From: Spirometra erinaceieuropaei
Lineage: Eukaryota > Platyhelminthes > Cestoda > Diphyllobothriidea > Diphyllobothriidae
Direction of reading: 5' to 3'
DNA length: 64,000 bases
Assembly: GCA_902702965.1 (NCBI GenBank)
Contig: CACRXP010000177.1
Span: forward strand, 265,207-329,206
Made by a program: the position numbers and the translations under genes. This document shows, piece by piece, positions 1 through 11,180 of the stretch (positions are counted from its first letter, which is position 1; every line of letters starts with the position of its first letter). Under the pieces are notes generated by a model. The model was not told the origin of the DNA, searched no databases, and saw only the letters and a program-made list of their open reading frames with translations.

Positions 1-580
1 TTAAGACGAGCAAATCAGTTACTACACTTACGATCTGCCTACTCATTACTGATAATAATTTTCGATCGTTGATTGCTTTTCACGGTGTGACCGTGCGCGA
101 ATGCCCACGATTAGGGTATTGAAGTAAACCATAACATCCATTTTTCATTCTGAAAAGGGGTTAGATCGGTGCAGACTACTCAGGTGAATTCAAGGTCAAC
201 CAGTTCGTGTGGCTCGTGTTTTCTCACACTGACCGTCCAAGCATTGCGGGCGAGGGTGATGGAGGATATAAACTGCTAAGATGATCTCCGGTAGATAAAA
301 AATATACATTTTACACGCGTGGACCATACCACATAGAGCCAGATATTAACATCCGATGAGTAGAACCTGTCTCCATGGCGACAGTTTATTTCCTCGGAGA
401 TAATCGCCACCGCGGTATATGTTGGTGTAAAGGACTGATTTTGGGGAAAATCACGACTTGGTCAAGCACCGCAAAGCTGCAGAGACTAAAACCGCCAATT
501 CTTCCCGAAGCGCTAAATCAAAAGGAGGCTGGCGTTATTTCGGTCGCTTCTAGACTAGTCCCAGGTTCACGAAGAAGCTA
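1..580. other. unassigned non-coding stretch
   Basis: I see no gene here. The only sizeable open frame (375-629, +) has no recognisable domain and runs into the inverted-repeat element that begins at 583. Given the iGluR last exon at 2124 on the + strand, this stretch is probably intron of that upstream receptor gene. Confidence 0.4.
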
Positions 581-582
581 TA

Positions 583-1573
583 AAGTAGGTGGGATAACTC
601 ATGAAATGTCAACCGAAATTCCGGAATGAGTCATCGTTTCAAATGATCAATTAAGTAGGGTTGTAAAAGGAATCATTCTGCAGCATAATTCTACAATAAT
701 CCAGCTACCTCAGGATGTCAGCTTTCGAATGAACTTCCTTCCGGCTGTATGCAAACCTATACTCTGTATAAAACGACTACTTAAGTAGCATGCATTTTCT
801 CTTTGATTTTCGATGCCCCTAAAATTTCAGTTATATTTTAAGAAAAACATGCATACAACTATTCATGTTCTTTCCCATTCAGTAGAAAATTACGTCTTTT
901 TCCAATTTTATACTCGAAGGAGGGGTATAATTCGGTTTTCAAAACCTTTTCCAATTTCCGAATAATTTTCAATCCGCTCTACCGCTACACTTTGGTTCAA
1001 GGTTTCCAAACTACAAGCCGTATATTTTCCGCGTACGGAAAACCACACATTTCTCTACGGTACTAAATGGTGACCACATAAGGTTCCCTAAATTTAGCCT
1101 TGGATCTGATGCATATTGTTAACTTTAAAAGCCACATTGGTAAATGCAGAGATATGACGATTTATGAATGACCATTTCACGGTATTTAAAAGTCCCACAG
1201 TTAGAAACTTTTTTAAAACTGAATTATGCCCCTTCTTCGATCAAAAAAATAGAAGAAAACATAATTTTCTACCGAATGAACAAAATAATGCATATTTTTA
1301 TGCAGGTTATCCATGAAATATAATTCAACTTTTAGAGGCATCGAAAATCAAATAGAAAAATGCATGCAAATTAGTAGTCGTTTTTTACAGAGTGTAGTTT
1401 TCGCATGCACCCGGAAGGAAGTTCATTCGAAAGCCGGCATACTGAGTTAACTGAATTATTACAGAATTATGTTGCAAGATGACTAGGTTTACAACACCAC
1501 TTAATTAATCTGTTTGAAGAGAAAACGCATTTCGGAATTTTGGTTGACATTAAATGAGTTAGCCCACCTACTG
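583..1573. mobile_element. mariner-like MITE, full-length copy 1 (about 990 bp, long inverted repeats)
   Basis: The ends read AGTAGGTGGG and CCCACCTACTG and continue inward as long imperfect inverted repeats (left: ACTCATGAAATGTCAACC; right: GGTTGACATTAAATGAGT). TA dinucleotides flank both ends (581-582 and 1574-1575), which fits a Tc1/mariner-type target site. No transposase frame is present, so it would be non-autonomous. Five other copies in the window share the same ends. Confidence 0.75.
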
Positions 1574-1599
1574 TATGTCACTGAATGCTTCGTTTATCT

Positions 1600-2123
1600 G
1601 CCCAAAAAAACCTTGTTAGCCACGCCAAACGCAGTCCTCGCGTATAGATTTGTGGTGGCCCTGTTACGGGCGCCTACGCGACACTGCGCCTCTAGCGCTC
1701 ACTCACAAGCTAATCAAGGCTATCCAAACCGACATATTACCTTAAAGCCGATGCGGACATCCCCTCACTCAAGGTACTCTAACGCCAGCCTCAGCGGCAC
1801 TTGTGATGCCTGTCTCAACGGCACCGGACCTGGGCCTGTTATCTGGTTGCCAACCTGTTCCAGTATCTTCTTCCCCAATTGTTCTGTACGGAATACACTG
1901 CCGTATCACCTGATGTCTAACCTCTCTTTCTATTTGCAACCGGACTTGAAAGTTGCAGAAGCCCCGAACAGACTAAGCTATCTGTCAGTTGCTACCACAG
2001 CGCAGACATTTAAATCGTCTCCGTACCGAATAAGCTGACCCTTTTTCTCACTTCCACGAACGCAGGCACCTGGTAGAGAATTTCAGGTATTCCTTAATCT
2101 AAATTCGGGTTTTGTATTTGCAG
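1600..2123. other. unassigned stretch, probably intron upstream of the TM4 exon
   Basis: A 174-codon open frame (1514-2038, +) starts inside the MITE arm and has no recognisable domain or splice-site context, so I do not call it a gene. The last bases (2105-2123) form a pyrimidine-rich acceptor ending in TTTGCAG before the next exon. Confidence 0.4.
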
Positions 2124-2355
2124 GATCAGACGTCTCAAGGAGATCGGCATAATTGGAAGGGCCTCGGAGCGTTGGTTTCCGTCCTTCAAGAAGGAGCGAC
2201 CTTCCATGGCGCGTGGAATCGAAGTGCAGTTGAAACACTGCAGCGGTGCCTTCATCATCGTCGCCGTTGGTGTCGGGCTGGCAGTTGTGACCCTCCTGAT
2301 TGAATGCCTTTTCTTTAAGTACTCACCATTACTGTGCCCTCGATTGGTCGCCTGA
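2124..2355 (+). CDS. last exon of an ionotropic glutamate receptor (TM4), upstream gene
   Basis: After a TTTGCAG acceptor this exon reads one base of a split codon, then 76 codons and a TGA. The first half has the pattern of the end of the S2 ligand-binding lobe (LKEIGIIGRASERWF, compare the family's 'L.e.G.i..l...Ww'). The second half is one hydrophobic helix (GAFIIVAVGVGLAVVTLLIE) matching TM4, including the Gly near its start and the Glu at its end that are typical of iGluRs. A short cytoplasmic tail follows. The rest of the gene must lie to the left of the window, because the next receptor exons to the right start again with a signal peptide at 12694. It is therefore a second receptor gene in tandem, same strand. 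Family assignment is firm; subtype is unknown. Confidence 0.8.
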
Positions 2356-2701
2356 GTCCACAGCACGGATTTAAAAATATCTGCGAACCCATGTTGCAGA
2401 ATATCAATTTTTATGAGGCCATATCTAACTTCTTATCAAGTAAATATGATCATTAATAACTTTCGAGTTAGTCAGCACCATCTGGAAGTAGTACGTCCAC
2501 TTCTACTAGCTTCCACAGAGGGGTTGTTTACTTTCGATTAAAAGAATTGGGGAGCCATCGTTGTGGTGGCATAATCGGCAACGCATTCAACTGGTTAAAT
2601 TTTTTGACAAGGATTAAGTTTGTGCACGGGGCAAGGAAATGCTAACTTTTTTTTAATAAATTCACCAGCATTGTAACACTCTTGCTTTATTGGCAGGCGT
2701 A

Positions 2702-2995
2702 CAGTATATGGGCTAACTCACGAAAGGTCAACAGAAATTCCGAAATTCGTCTTCGTTTCGAAAAGATTAATTAAGTAGGGTTGTAAAACGAATCATCCTG
2801 CAGCATAATTCTACAATAGGTCAGTTACCGCAGGGTGTCGGCTTTCGAATGAAAATCTCTTCGGCTGCATTCAAAAACCACGCTCATTATCTGATGACTA
2901 TTTAATAAACATCAATTTTTCTTATTGATTTTCGATGCCCTTAAAGATTTAATAATACTTCATGGAAAACATGAATAAAAAGGAAGGAAAATATT
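2702..2995. mobile_element. mariner-like MITE, left-arm fragment (copy 2)
   Basis: It starts with CAGTATATGGGCTAACTCA directly after a TA, then follows the left arm of the 583-1573 copy for about 290 bp. It is cut off at about 3000, where Penelope-like sequence begins, so the Penelope copy probably inserted into or replaced the right half. Confidence 0.65.
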
Positions 2996-3027
2996 CGGTT
3001 TTCAAGAAGTTTTGTAGTTGTTTCTAG

Positions 3028-3535
3028 TTTCTAGAGCTGCTTGAGTCATGGTTTACTGGCCCCCAGTCCATTAACAAGTGCAACGAACTTCCCGTTCCAT
3101 ACTCGGTATTGAGACTTCGCCTAGGCGTAGTAATTAGCCACACGTTGAGCGCAGAGGTGAACACTTTTCCCAACACCAGGCTCGGTGCGTCAGATGGTCG
3201 AGCAATCATCACACCGACATCCAACGCACGTGATGCAATTGCAGCAATTAACGACGCGAATGTCGGACATCAAAAAGTCATCAAACCACGTGCAACGATC
3301 CCTGATGGATGGGGGATCCGCGAATATTAATAGGTATGCGGTAGCATGGCGACTGCATCCTATAAATACTGTAACCCCTTGTGCATGAAACACCCCTATC
3401 TGCTTTTGTCTCGGATGATGCGTTCGAGCAGGAATCCGAAACGTCAAGCTAATAAAGCATTTATCCCAGCGGCCGTGTCTCCTTCTTCAAGACTGCTCAC
3501 TGGGACTCGTCTCTTCGCTTCTATTTACCAGTTAC
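3028..3535 (+). mobile_element. Penelope-like element family A, 3' fragment (endonuclease end plus tail)
   Basis: From about 3030 the + strand encodes the C-terminal part of a Penelope-type endonuclease domain (LLESWF, then a PYSVLR stretch, then IITPTSNARD) that continues in frame to about 3328. The stop is followed by the conserved family tail (GGTATGCGGTAGCATGGC at 3332) with the hammerhead-like core near 3411-3447. The GIY-YIG start and the reverse transcriptase are missing, so this is a 5'-truncated dead copy. Its protein end is very close to the copy at 11180-11720. Confidence 0.75.
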
Positions 3536-3539
3536 TCGT

Positions 3540-4298
3540 TGGAATAAGAGACGGAGAAGTTGAAAACAAATCAGAATTCTCCAAGTTTGCAAACTCAAGT
3601 CGACAGAGGATGTTCCATACTTTTGTGGAATTGATAAAATGCCGGCAAGACTCAATATTTTGCGAGTTCGATTTCCTCCACGTTATTTAAGTGTTATCCT
3701 ACGCAACTGCGTCTTGCCGTTGATAGATCTACAGCATAAGTAGTCCAGGAGAGAGACAGAGTGCGTATCAGCTTTCGACCGTCTTTAAAAATACTTTTTG
3801 TGCAATGTTTTGTTATATGAATAAAATTTGACTCAGCGCTAAAATAAAAACACCCCTCCAAGATAAATATCATGGAACTAATAAAGCGTGGTCGCAAAAC
3901 TAAGTATCCTGAAGCGTGCTTCTCAGTTCGTTTTCAGTGGTTGGAATTCTGGCTTTTTGATAAATATACATCAACCCGCATGCGTTTAGTCCAGTTCGAG
4001 ATTATTCGTACCATTTTCATATCGTTTCAGCGAATGTTTTAAAGAAAGCGGACATTTCGCTTTTTGGACAGCATAAGACTATAAAAAAATCTGGTGACAA
4101 AAACTGTTGACCTACTTAAGTATTTTGAGTTGGTGTGATTACGTTGGCGTAGTTTTGGTGTGCGTCGCGTTGTGTGTTCTGTTGGCAGCCTTGTTTATTT
4201 GTTGCCGCGTCTACCTTTTTCTGCCCAATGCCAATGGTCCCTCTTGACTTCCGGCTTGTCGTCTCCTGCTAACTTTTGCGTTTGATGTTTCAGGATGA
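3540..4298. other. unassigned non-coding stretch
   Basis: AT-rich sequence with only short open frames. No repeat family that I can match elsewhere in the window and no credible exon. Confidence 0.4.
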
Positions 4299-4575
4299 GG
4301 GTGTAGGACTCCGGTTAGGGTTTATGGTTGGGTTTAAAGGGTTAGAATTATAAGCAAAGGTTCGGGGCTAAGGCAAATGCTTCTCAACCACTCAAATTAC
4401 AGCCGCGCATTCCCAATAGTTTTTCCTTTGCATACAATTAATTTACCTCGTCACCTGTGCGTTTCCGGTCCCACCTGTAAATTCCTCTATCACCACCGGT
4501 CGCGTATTACAGGTAGTTGTGTTTTTTTACGTCAGGTGCACCTACACATCCATATCTGACGAAACATTTCAGACA
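4299..4575 (+). repeat. TTAGGG-like tract plus repeat arm (inverted partner at 8870-9115)
   Basis: A degenerate G-rich tract (GGTTAGGG, GGGTTTAAAGGGTTAG) at 4312-4345 leads into a segment with AACCACTCAAATTACAG, GCGCGCATTCCC-like and ACAGGTAGTTGTG blocks. The same blocks occur in reverse complement at 8870-9003, followed there by C-rich CCCTAA-like repeats. So the two copies are inverted with the G-rich ends facing outward. Confidence 0.6.
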
Positions 4576-4579
4576 CCAG

Positions 4580-5800
4580 GGTAAAGCACAGCAATTGAGA
4601 CCTTATCGTGCTACAAGCGCTCTGTCCCGAAATTCAGTAAGGGCGGGGCAAGGGTTGATGTCAGGGTAAGGAAGCTTAAAATTACGGTTTGGATTAAAAC
4701 AGGGGAATAGCATGGCCGTATGCAGTCAGGAAGAAGGTCCATATCCCGTATCCAACCGACGTTCATTTAAATAATCGCGTAATCTAACATCAGTTCCCTC
4801 AGTAGTACCGTTTTCCCAGCAGTCAAGATGGTATATGACTACCGCTCTTATACCTCAAACTTGGTTTTGTTGAGGCCCTTGGGCTTTTCAGTATCCGCCT
4901 AACTTGTCTGATTTTCGTTCTTAAGAAATGTTTTCCATGTTTTGTCTGTAATTACGCGATGACGTGGGTGAGACCGGCCCATTTACTCAGATGGATATGC
5001 CCATCATAAATATGGCCCCTCAGCCTTGCTGAAAACAATCCCGCCGGCCTCTATGCCAAAGCATTTCTCCGGAGTCTAGGTCAATGTCTTCGTCCTAGAA
5101 AATGCTTTGCTTACGGACTAAACATGCATTAATGCATGTAAACAGGCCTTTATTCCATTTACGTTTGACTGGCATGTGAATGTCTCAGTGAAAGCATCTT
5201 CCACAAACTGCAAATGGGAAGGTCCATGCAGCATATTAGCAGCAGTGTGATCAGTCCTCAGAAAAGGGTTAATGAAAAGCATCTCCTAGGTGAATTCATT
5301 TGATTTTAAGTTTTTTGCAAGTGTCTGCACACAGGATTTCGTGGTAACGTAACGTTCCCCATTAACTGAAATACAGAAACCGATGTTATTAGGGATTGGT
5401 TTGGCATTTTTTGCGGAACTCCATTTTTGCCTGGCGATTTCGTCAACTATTTTTACAGGGAAAAAGTAAAAACCTTTCCTGGAGATTGCCTTATTCGAAA
5501 ATAAGTACGTTCCCCACAGAAGATGAAAAACGACTGGACTGGTTATTTAATTTCAGCATGGTCGAACGGAATATTACCAACGAAGGGAGCGTTACGGAGC
5601 GAGAACTGTAATTTAGATTTCAGCGCGTAGGACTGGCGTTCTTTGAAACGTTGCACTCTGTACTAAAATTACCTTTCAGGTAATTCTACCTACTTAGTAT
5701 CCACACAATCTCAGGTCCTCAATTTTGATGCTGGTTCATACTGACCCTCTAAACCGTCCAGAAAAGGCCAATTGCAGGTCTGCCCGGCCACTTATGGGTG
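4580..5800. other. unassigned non-coding stretch
   Basis: No convincing exon or repeat. A 71-codon frame at 5396-5611 (+) has no recognisable features. Confidence 0.35.
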
Positions 5801-5814
5801 AAAACTGGGGCAAG

Positions 5815-6240
5815 GGGCTATCCACAAACTCTAACCGACCGCGCTACTGGACAGACTCGTCCCTTTGTGCCATAGGGCTCACTCTCCGCTCCCGTAGGTA
5901 GCCGCAAAGCAGATAGTAACATACGTGTGACAGCACTACCGACAAAGGCAAGGGAGGCTGGAATGGCCATTTCTGGCTTATCAGCCGTCGTCAGTCAGTC
6001 ACAGTCATCCCCAAGTGTGGAATACCCGGGGCTCGATTCCGCAGCCTGTTGGTTAGAAGTCGAACGCCCCTAACCACTGAGCCACGCGCTCGTGGTCCTG
6101 TTGGTTGCGATAGGAAATGCACAATGGTACAAAGGCGCTCACCGATCGTGTTGCAAAACTCACTCGTCGCCTTGTACCTTCGGGCGCTCTCTCATGAGCC
6201 CAACAAACAGCCGCACAGCAGATCGTAATATCGGCGCTCT
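5815..6240 (-). repeat. tRNA-derived SINE family 1, minus-oriented copy plus leader
   Basis: Read on the minus strand, the part near 6010-6095 has an A-box-like block (GTGGCTCAGTGGTTAGG) and a B-box-like block around GGAATCGAGCC, followed by the family tail ending in CCTTGTCTTTGTC-like sequence at 5947. The + strand shows the diagnostic ATGGCCATTTCTGGCTTAT. At 6130-6240 a leader-like block follows (GGCGCTCACCGATCG, then CCGCACAGCAGATCG), and another version of the leader lies at 5860-5940. It is a degenerate retroposon, not a tRNA gene. Confidence 0.65.
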
Positions 6241-6377
6241 TCAGTGAATTCTCCAGTGTTCTCTACGGGGATTCCGATGCATGAATTACAGATAAGTATG
6301 AAGCTAATAATGTCGTTAATAACTGGAAGAACGACTTAGAATTAAGTACCAGACACACGACTTTATATATGCAGTAT

Positions 6378-6700
6378 GACAGATGGGCGCTCACCGATCA
6401 GGTAGCGGAACGTGCTCGTTCCATTGCGCCTTGGGCTCATGTTAGAACCCCCGCAGCCATTCGCAGAGAGACCAGCAGTAGATGTAGATAAGATGGTACC
6501 GAAAAAGACAAGGGGGACCAGAATGGCCATTTCCGGCTTATTAGCCGGCATCAGCCCGTGGCTCAGTGGTAGAGTGTCGGACTCCAGTATCGAAGATCCG
6601 GAGTTAAAATCTCACTTGATCAACACTAGGGGTTGGGTGGCTGATGACGGCTAATAAGCTAGAAATGGACAGGAACCTATAATGCGTGTTCTATCTTAAG
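6378..6700 (+). repeat. tRNA-derived SINE family 1, composite copy with leader
   Basis: The leader block (GGGCGCTCACCGATCAGG) is at 6385. The inverted family tail (GGAATGGCC-like, 6512-6560) is followed directly by a plus-strand tRNA-like head at 6558 (CCGTGGCTCAGTGGTAGAG, a good A box). The B-box region is at about 6595-6610 and the tail GACGGCTAATAAGCTAGAAATGG at 6646. This is the same head-to-head layout as at 26034-26400. Confidence 0.65.
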
Positions 6701-6719
6701 CAAATTTGTGCTTAGTTTT

Positions 6720-6935
6720 AGGAGTATGCATGGCGACTTGGGATAAGTGGTCCCGCCTTTTACTGCCAATTGGTGTCCATGTAAGTGTGGACAGGCGGAT
6801 TTTTCAGTTTGACTACAATATACCGTATTAGAAGTGTCGTATGGAATCTTATAGACTACTTATATTTTATCCAAATAGCCACCCCTATCCTTAGGGTGTA
6901 CAAGCTGGTTGCGTAACGTAGTCGTCTATTTGTGG
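6720..6935 (-). mobile_element. Penelope-like element family B, degenerate endonuclease fragment
   Basis: This stretch aligns by eye to 29848-30040, the minus-strand Penelope family B copy. Shared blocks include the TTTTTCAGTTTG, GAATCTTATA and CCCTATCCTTAGGG segments in the same order. No open frame survives. It lies between two SINE copies and is a dead remnant. Confidence 0.6.
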
Positions 6936-6942
6936 GCCACTT

Positions 6943-7235
6943 GTATTACCGACAAAGACAAGGAAGACCTAACTGGCCATTTCAGGCTTATTAGCCGTCG
7001 TCAGCCAGTCATATCCGACCCCGGTTTTCGCAACCCCCCGGATATACGCTGTCGCAACCGACGGGACAACGAGCCCGTGGCTGGGTGGTTAGGGCGGTGG
7101 GCCTCTAACGAACAGGTCGAAGGATCAAGTCTTAGGAGTTTTAAAATTGGTGCTGGGTGTTGCTAGCCGATAACAGCCAATAGGCAACAAATGGCCGTTT
7201 CGGTCTCCCGTTCCCTGCCTTTATTACTGGCCGTT
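6943..7235. repeat. tRNA-derived SINE family 1, head-to-head pair
   Basis: A minus-oriented tail (GACAAAGACAAGGAAGACC at 6953, TTATTAGCCGTCGTCAGCC at 6989) is followed at 7070 by a plus-oriented tRNA-like head (GAGCCCGTGGCTGGGTGG, then TTAGGGCGGTGGGCCTCTAAC). The B box at about 7120-7140 is badly decayed. The plus unit ends near 7230 with a CCTGCCTTTATTACTGG block. Confidence 0.65.
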
Positions 7236-7274
7236 GTGTGACTGCAGGAGAGGCTCAATTGTGGGCCTCAAGTA

Positions 7275-7510
7275 ACAGTCGGATGAGTGAGTTACGTTAC
7301 AAGACTAGTGAGCGTCCCTCTACCATTGTTGATGTACCCTATCCCAACCTACAGGACAACGGGTCCGTTGCTCAATGGTTAAGATGTTTGAATTCTAACC
7401 AAGAGGTCATGAATTTTAGCCTTGGACGTTAAAATGGCCTGGGGTTTCGAATGACCCCTGACAAGTCAGAAATAATCATTCCAGTCTCTCTGGTCTTTGT
7501 TCGGCAAACG
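7275..7510 (+). repeat. tRNA-derived SINE family 1, plus copy with inverted leader
   Basis: The inverted leader (GAGTGAGTTACGTTACAAG, then GTGAGCGTCCCTCTACC) precedes a tRNA-like head at about 7358 (GGGTCCGTTGCTCAATGG). The family tail follows (GACCCCTGACAAGTCAGAAA, TCCAGTCTCTCTGG, ending GTCTTTGTTCGG). It is a decayed copy next to the preceding pair. Confidence 0.6.
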
Positions 7511-8210
7511 GATACATGTACTAAAATCAACATGCAAGCTGACCGTCCACGCAAGGCGCTGTGTTCAAAATATTATTCATGGAAGGATGGCTTTTGTCGA
7601 AAAGACTTGATGCGCGATTCAAGCGTTCACAGTATTGGTGTAGCAAATTTGCTGAAGGCCCATAAAACTGCCTGAAGTCCACATATGTGTCCATGGTCAA
7701 TGACACTACTTGTATGAACTCAAAACACGGGAGATTTACAAATTCGTGCTAGCTGATGAATCGACGCCTGCCAATATGCGTCTGAGAATATACTTCTATC
7801 GGCCACAACCTCGTGCCTGTTCGGCCGTGCCCTTGACGCTCATAGTCGAGTTAGTCGTTGGGAGCGGGCTTTGCAGAATAGTTCCACATCTTAGTGAAAT
7901 TACTTCAATTCTGCACGTTCACGTTACGTAATGTGGGATTAAAATGCATTTGATATGACCGAAGTGGATTCAAAAACCGTTGGGTCATGCCAAAGTCTGT
8001 GGCCGAAAAGCCACTATCAGTGAATAGGCAACGCGATATTTGCGTGAATAGACCGCCAGACGTTAGACGCTTTCCGGCAGAAAGTCCGCACTTATTGCCG
8101 CGGACTACTTTTTTCCCTCTGAACACATGACCAGATGCTTCACGTAAACCCTACAGTTGCCTCTCAGTCTCCCGATCAGGTTGCCATATATTCCATTATT
8201 GTTTCTGCGA
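7511..8210. other. unassigned non-coding stretch
   Basis: Several open frames of 70-75 codons occur on both strands but none has a recognisable domain or splice-site setting. I see no repeat match. Confidence 0.35.
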
Positions 8211-8211
8211 C

Positions 8212-8295
8212 CGCATCCGGTAATGGGTTCAGATGAAAATCCCAAACCTCAGGTCAGCATAGTTCTTGTTCCAGCGATCGCATCTTATTTACGGC
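8212..8295 (+). mobile_element. Penelope-like family A tail fragment
   Basis: A short piece matching the 3' tail of the family A Penelope copies: ATGGGTTCAGATGAAAATCC, then the CTTGTTCCAGCGATCGC block also present at 29569. Only the tail is present. It carries a decayed version of the hammerhead-like core. Confidence 0.5.
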
Positions 8296-8576
8296 CGTGA
8301 AGTTTCCATTCGTGATGCATTTCATCGATGAATTTATTGATTCTGCTTACAAACATGAAGCACTCCACTTTCACTTTGAAATTTATGAGCCTTGTATGGA
8401 AGCGTTTTAATAATATTTATATATTCCTGATTTTGCTTGCACGGGAAAGCCCAGTTGGTAGTATTTAAACCCTAAATGCGAGTCTGGCACCAGGTAGAAT
8501 CAAAAACTGTTCGGGAATCGAAAAAGTCTTTAAAAATTAAAAAAATTAATCTTTTTCCGAGGTAGGATTTAAAGAA

Positions 8577-8745
8577 GACAGGCCCGTGGTCCAGTGGTTA
8601 GGGGCGCGGACTTCTAACTAACAGGTTTCGAGTTTGAGCCTAAAGTGTTCCACACTTCGGATTTGGGTATGATTGACTGACCACGGCTAATAAGCCAGAA
8701 ATGGCCATTCAAGTCTACCTTGTCTTTGTCAATAATACTATTCTA
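8577..8745 (+). repeat. tRNA-derived SINE family 1, solo plus copy
   Basis: A clear A box lies in GCCCGTGGTCCAGTGGTTAG at 8583. The anticodon-arm region CGGACTTCTAACTAACAGG and a B-box-like GGTTTCGAGTTTGAGCC at 8624 follow. The tail is TTCCACACTTCGGATTTGGG, then CACGGCTAATAAGCCAGAAA and TTGTCTTTGTC at its end. It is one of the best copies for defining the family head. Confidence 0.75.
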
Positions 8746-8869
8746 CGTAATTTTAGGTCAAATGGGCTGACAAACGGATATTTCCCTGTATGTTTCCTAT
8801 ACAGTAAACTGCCAGATGTGGTTATGCAGCCCCACACACAGTAAAGAACACCCAGACACCTATAATACG

Positions 8870-9115
8870 GGACCAGTGGTAATAGGGGTTTTTACTGATG
8901 GGACGGTGCAACGCACAAACGACGAGGTATAGCAATCGTATGCAAAGAAAAATTATTGGGAATGCGCGCTTCTAATTTGAGTGGTTGGGAAATAGTTGTC
9001 CAAACCCCTAACTCAAACCGCTAATTTTAATCCTTAACCACAATTCATAACTCTAACTCCAAACCCTAACCACTATCCTTAACCTTTAACCATAACCCCT
9101 GACCCTCACCCCAAT
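8870..9115 (-). repeat. inverted partner of the 4299-4575 repeat with CCCTAA-like tract
   Basis: The 8870-9003 segment is the reverse complement of the 4370-4560 segment (for example GGGAATGCGCGCTTCTAAT, then TTGAGTGGTTGGGAAA). It runs into a C-rich tract at 9003-9110 with many CCCTAAC and CCTTAACC units, a degenerate telomere-like repeat. Confidence 0.6.
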
Positions 9116-9119
9116 AGTA

Positions 9120-10480
9120 TGGTGTCCATCAGATGCAGTTTCTTAACCGCATCTTAGCAAATAAACCTACATTTATAAGCGCGCCAAATATCAACGGGAA
9201 AATCCATACCAATGAAACAGTCAATGTTGCATACTGTAGTATTTATATGCCGTCGGACAGAACCTCGTTCAAAAGCCAGCACCCTGACGTGACTGGAATA
9301 TCTTGAGATCAGTCTGCAAAATAATTAAGGTCAATACCCTACTTAAGTTATATTTTCGAGTTTAAAACACAATACAGGATTTCAGTCAACATTTCATGGG
9401 GTAGCACAGTCTCTGTACTTACGCGCGTGAGAATATCGGACAAACATCCTATTTCCCTCCTCCCAAGCAGTGGTGGACTTTCGACCCATTTCCGCCCATC
9501 GATAATAAGGTACTGTCTTGCGCCTGGAGTGGTATGAAATCCCCTCAGTCTACATATGTATATTACACTCACAGTATTTAGGGCCACACGCACTATTTAA
9601 GCTCTGGTTTTTTAACTCTCTAAAAGGTCGAGGTGAATACAAACCAATTGACAGTCGATTTCACAAGAACTCAGTAGGTTGAACACCTGGCGTGGAATCA
9701 GAAGATCAGCGCTTCGCAGCGAGCGTTGTTCGGCCGTATGTCTCGCTTGACCACTCTAGCCTGTCTGTCCTGACTGTTAAACAACCTTAAGGCCGGGCAA
9801 ATAAAGTAACCTTGGACAGCGTGACAGCGAGAAACTCCACATCCGAATGGGTTGCTGACAGCCTGCTGAAGCCTGTGTACTTCTCAATTCCTCACTCGCG
9901 GAAGGAAAATCTACTCTGCAGTGGGCAAAGGAATGGCGCGCCAGTCCATGAATTTCTCCGGTGATGGAGCTTAATAAGGAACTATACATCAGAATATTGA
10001 TGCAAGGGCTTCAACCTGTTCCCGTCCTCATCGTTTGCCGCTGAAACACAGTCAGATTTTTCCATGAGAGCCAGTGGACTCGGTAAAAGTCTGTCATACC
10101 AAAACGGAGTAGGTTTCCGCATTCTACCAGAGGGAACATTTGATCGCAACAGCTTCCAAATGTTGCAACACTTTTTACTCTCACACATCAAATACAGTTT
10201 CACGATATCTTGTTGATATATGCCGCCTAAGTTTTCCTGGCCCCAGTATACTGAATAAACGTTCAATTTGATTTTCTTACTACTCAGCCGTTGACCTGGA
10301 GGTTTGTTGATTCAAGCTTTTTTCTCCTGTCTCTTACTGCTCAGTTATCATGTCCTGAGTTGTTAGAAAACCAATATCTGTGCATCTAAACGCACAACAG
10401 TAGGTAAAGACACACATAGGCTTATCACAGCTCCAAAAAGTGGATTTTGAGGCAGTTTAAAATGCACGCTTCATTTTTCA
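9120..10480. other. unassigned non-coding stretch
   Basis: Only unremarkable open frames up to about 94 codons on the minus strand (9982-10266). They show no domain I recognise, and no repeat family is matched. Confidence 0.35.
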
Positions 10481-10689
10481 TAAGCTTAAATATTTTCAGC
10501 CGCAGGCGGAATCTTGAAGATTTGATCCTCTGAGTGGTCGAGAAGGTGACTGACGGCCCCTGAGACGTTTTTGATCTGCGGGATCGCTCGCCATACTTTG
10601 ATCCCACGAACCAAGAACGTCTCGGAGGCCGTCAGTCGCCTCCTTGCGCCAATTTGGGTTGGCGTTGAAAAAAAAACCGAAGGCAATTA

Positions 10690-11180
10690 GTAGGCGTCAG
10701 ATAATGAGACCAAAAGACCTACTGCCGCGGCAAGAAACACCCGGAGTCTTTTACCGGGGCTGGGGCAGTTGCGAACCAAGCAACTACATCGGAGAAATTG
10801 GAAGACAGCTCCGGACACGAATCGCCCAGCATGCAGCAGGGTGCGGAGAAATGACACCAACACTCATGTCGCGACCCATTTGACGAGACTGCGCTACAAA
10901 TTCCAGTTCGAGGAGGCGGAAGTTTTCGCGAGGGGTGATAATCAAGTGGGTCGCGAGTTGCTTGAGTCATGGTTCAGGGGATCCCAGACTGTCAACATGT
11001 ACGACGAGATTCCCACTCCATATTCGATGCTGTGACATAGTCTGGCTACATTAATTAACCACTCGGGAAGTGAGCAGGCTGGTGAGCCATCATGAAGCAA
11101 GAGTGATGAGATTTCAGCAATTAACAACTTGGATGCCGGTCCTCAAGCAATTAGCGCCCCAGCAGGCAACAATTCTTGAT
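10690..11180 (+). mobile_element. Penelope-like family A, GIY-YIG endonuclease copy (first of a tandem pair)
   Basis: The + strand encodes the start of a GIY-YIG nuclease domain: GVFYRGWGSC at about 10743 supplies the 'GIY' strand and NYIGEIGRQLRTRI at about 10781 the 'YIG' strand with its conserved Arg. A frameshift near 10840 moves the rest into another frame (EVFARGDNQVGRELLESWF, including the catalytic-type Glu). A stop comes at about 11033, then a short tail. The downstream neighbour repeats the same order, so this is a head-to-tail partial tandem, usual for Penelope-like elements. No reverse transcriptase is present. Confidence 0.8.

Noticed and set aside
1514..2038. 174-codon open frame on +
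   Set aside because: Starts in a MITE arm and shows no recognisable domain or splice context.
8583..8645. tRNA gene
   Set aside because: A and B boxes are present but the acceptor and anticodon stems do not fold and the segment belongs to a SINE family.
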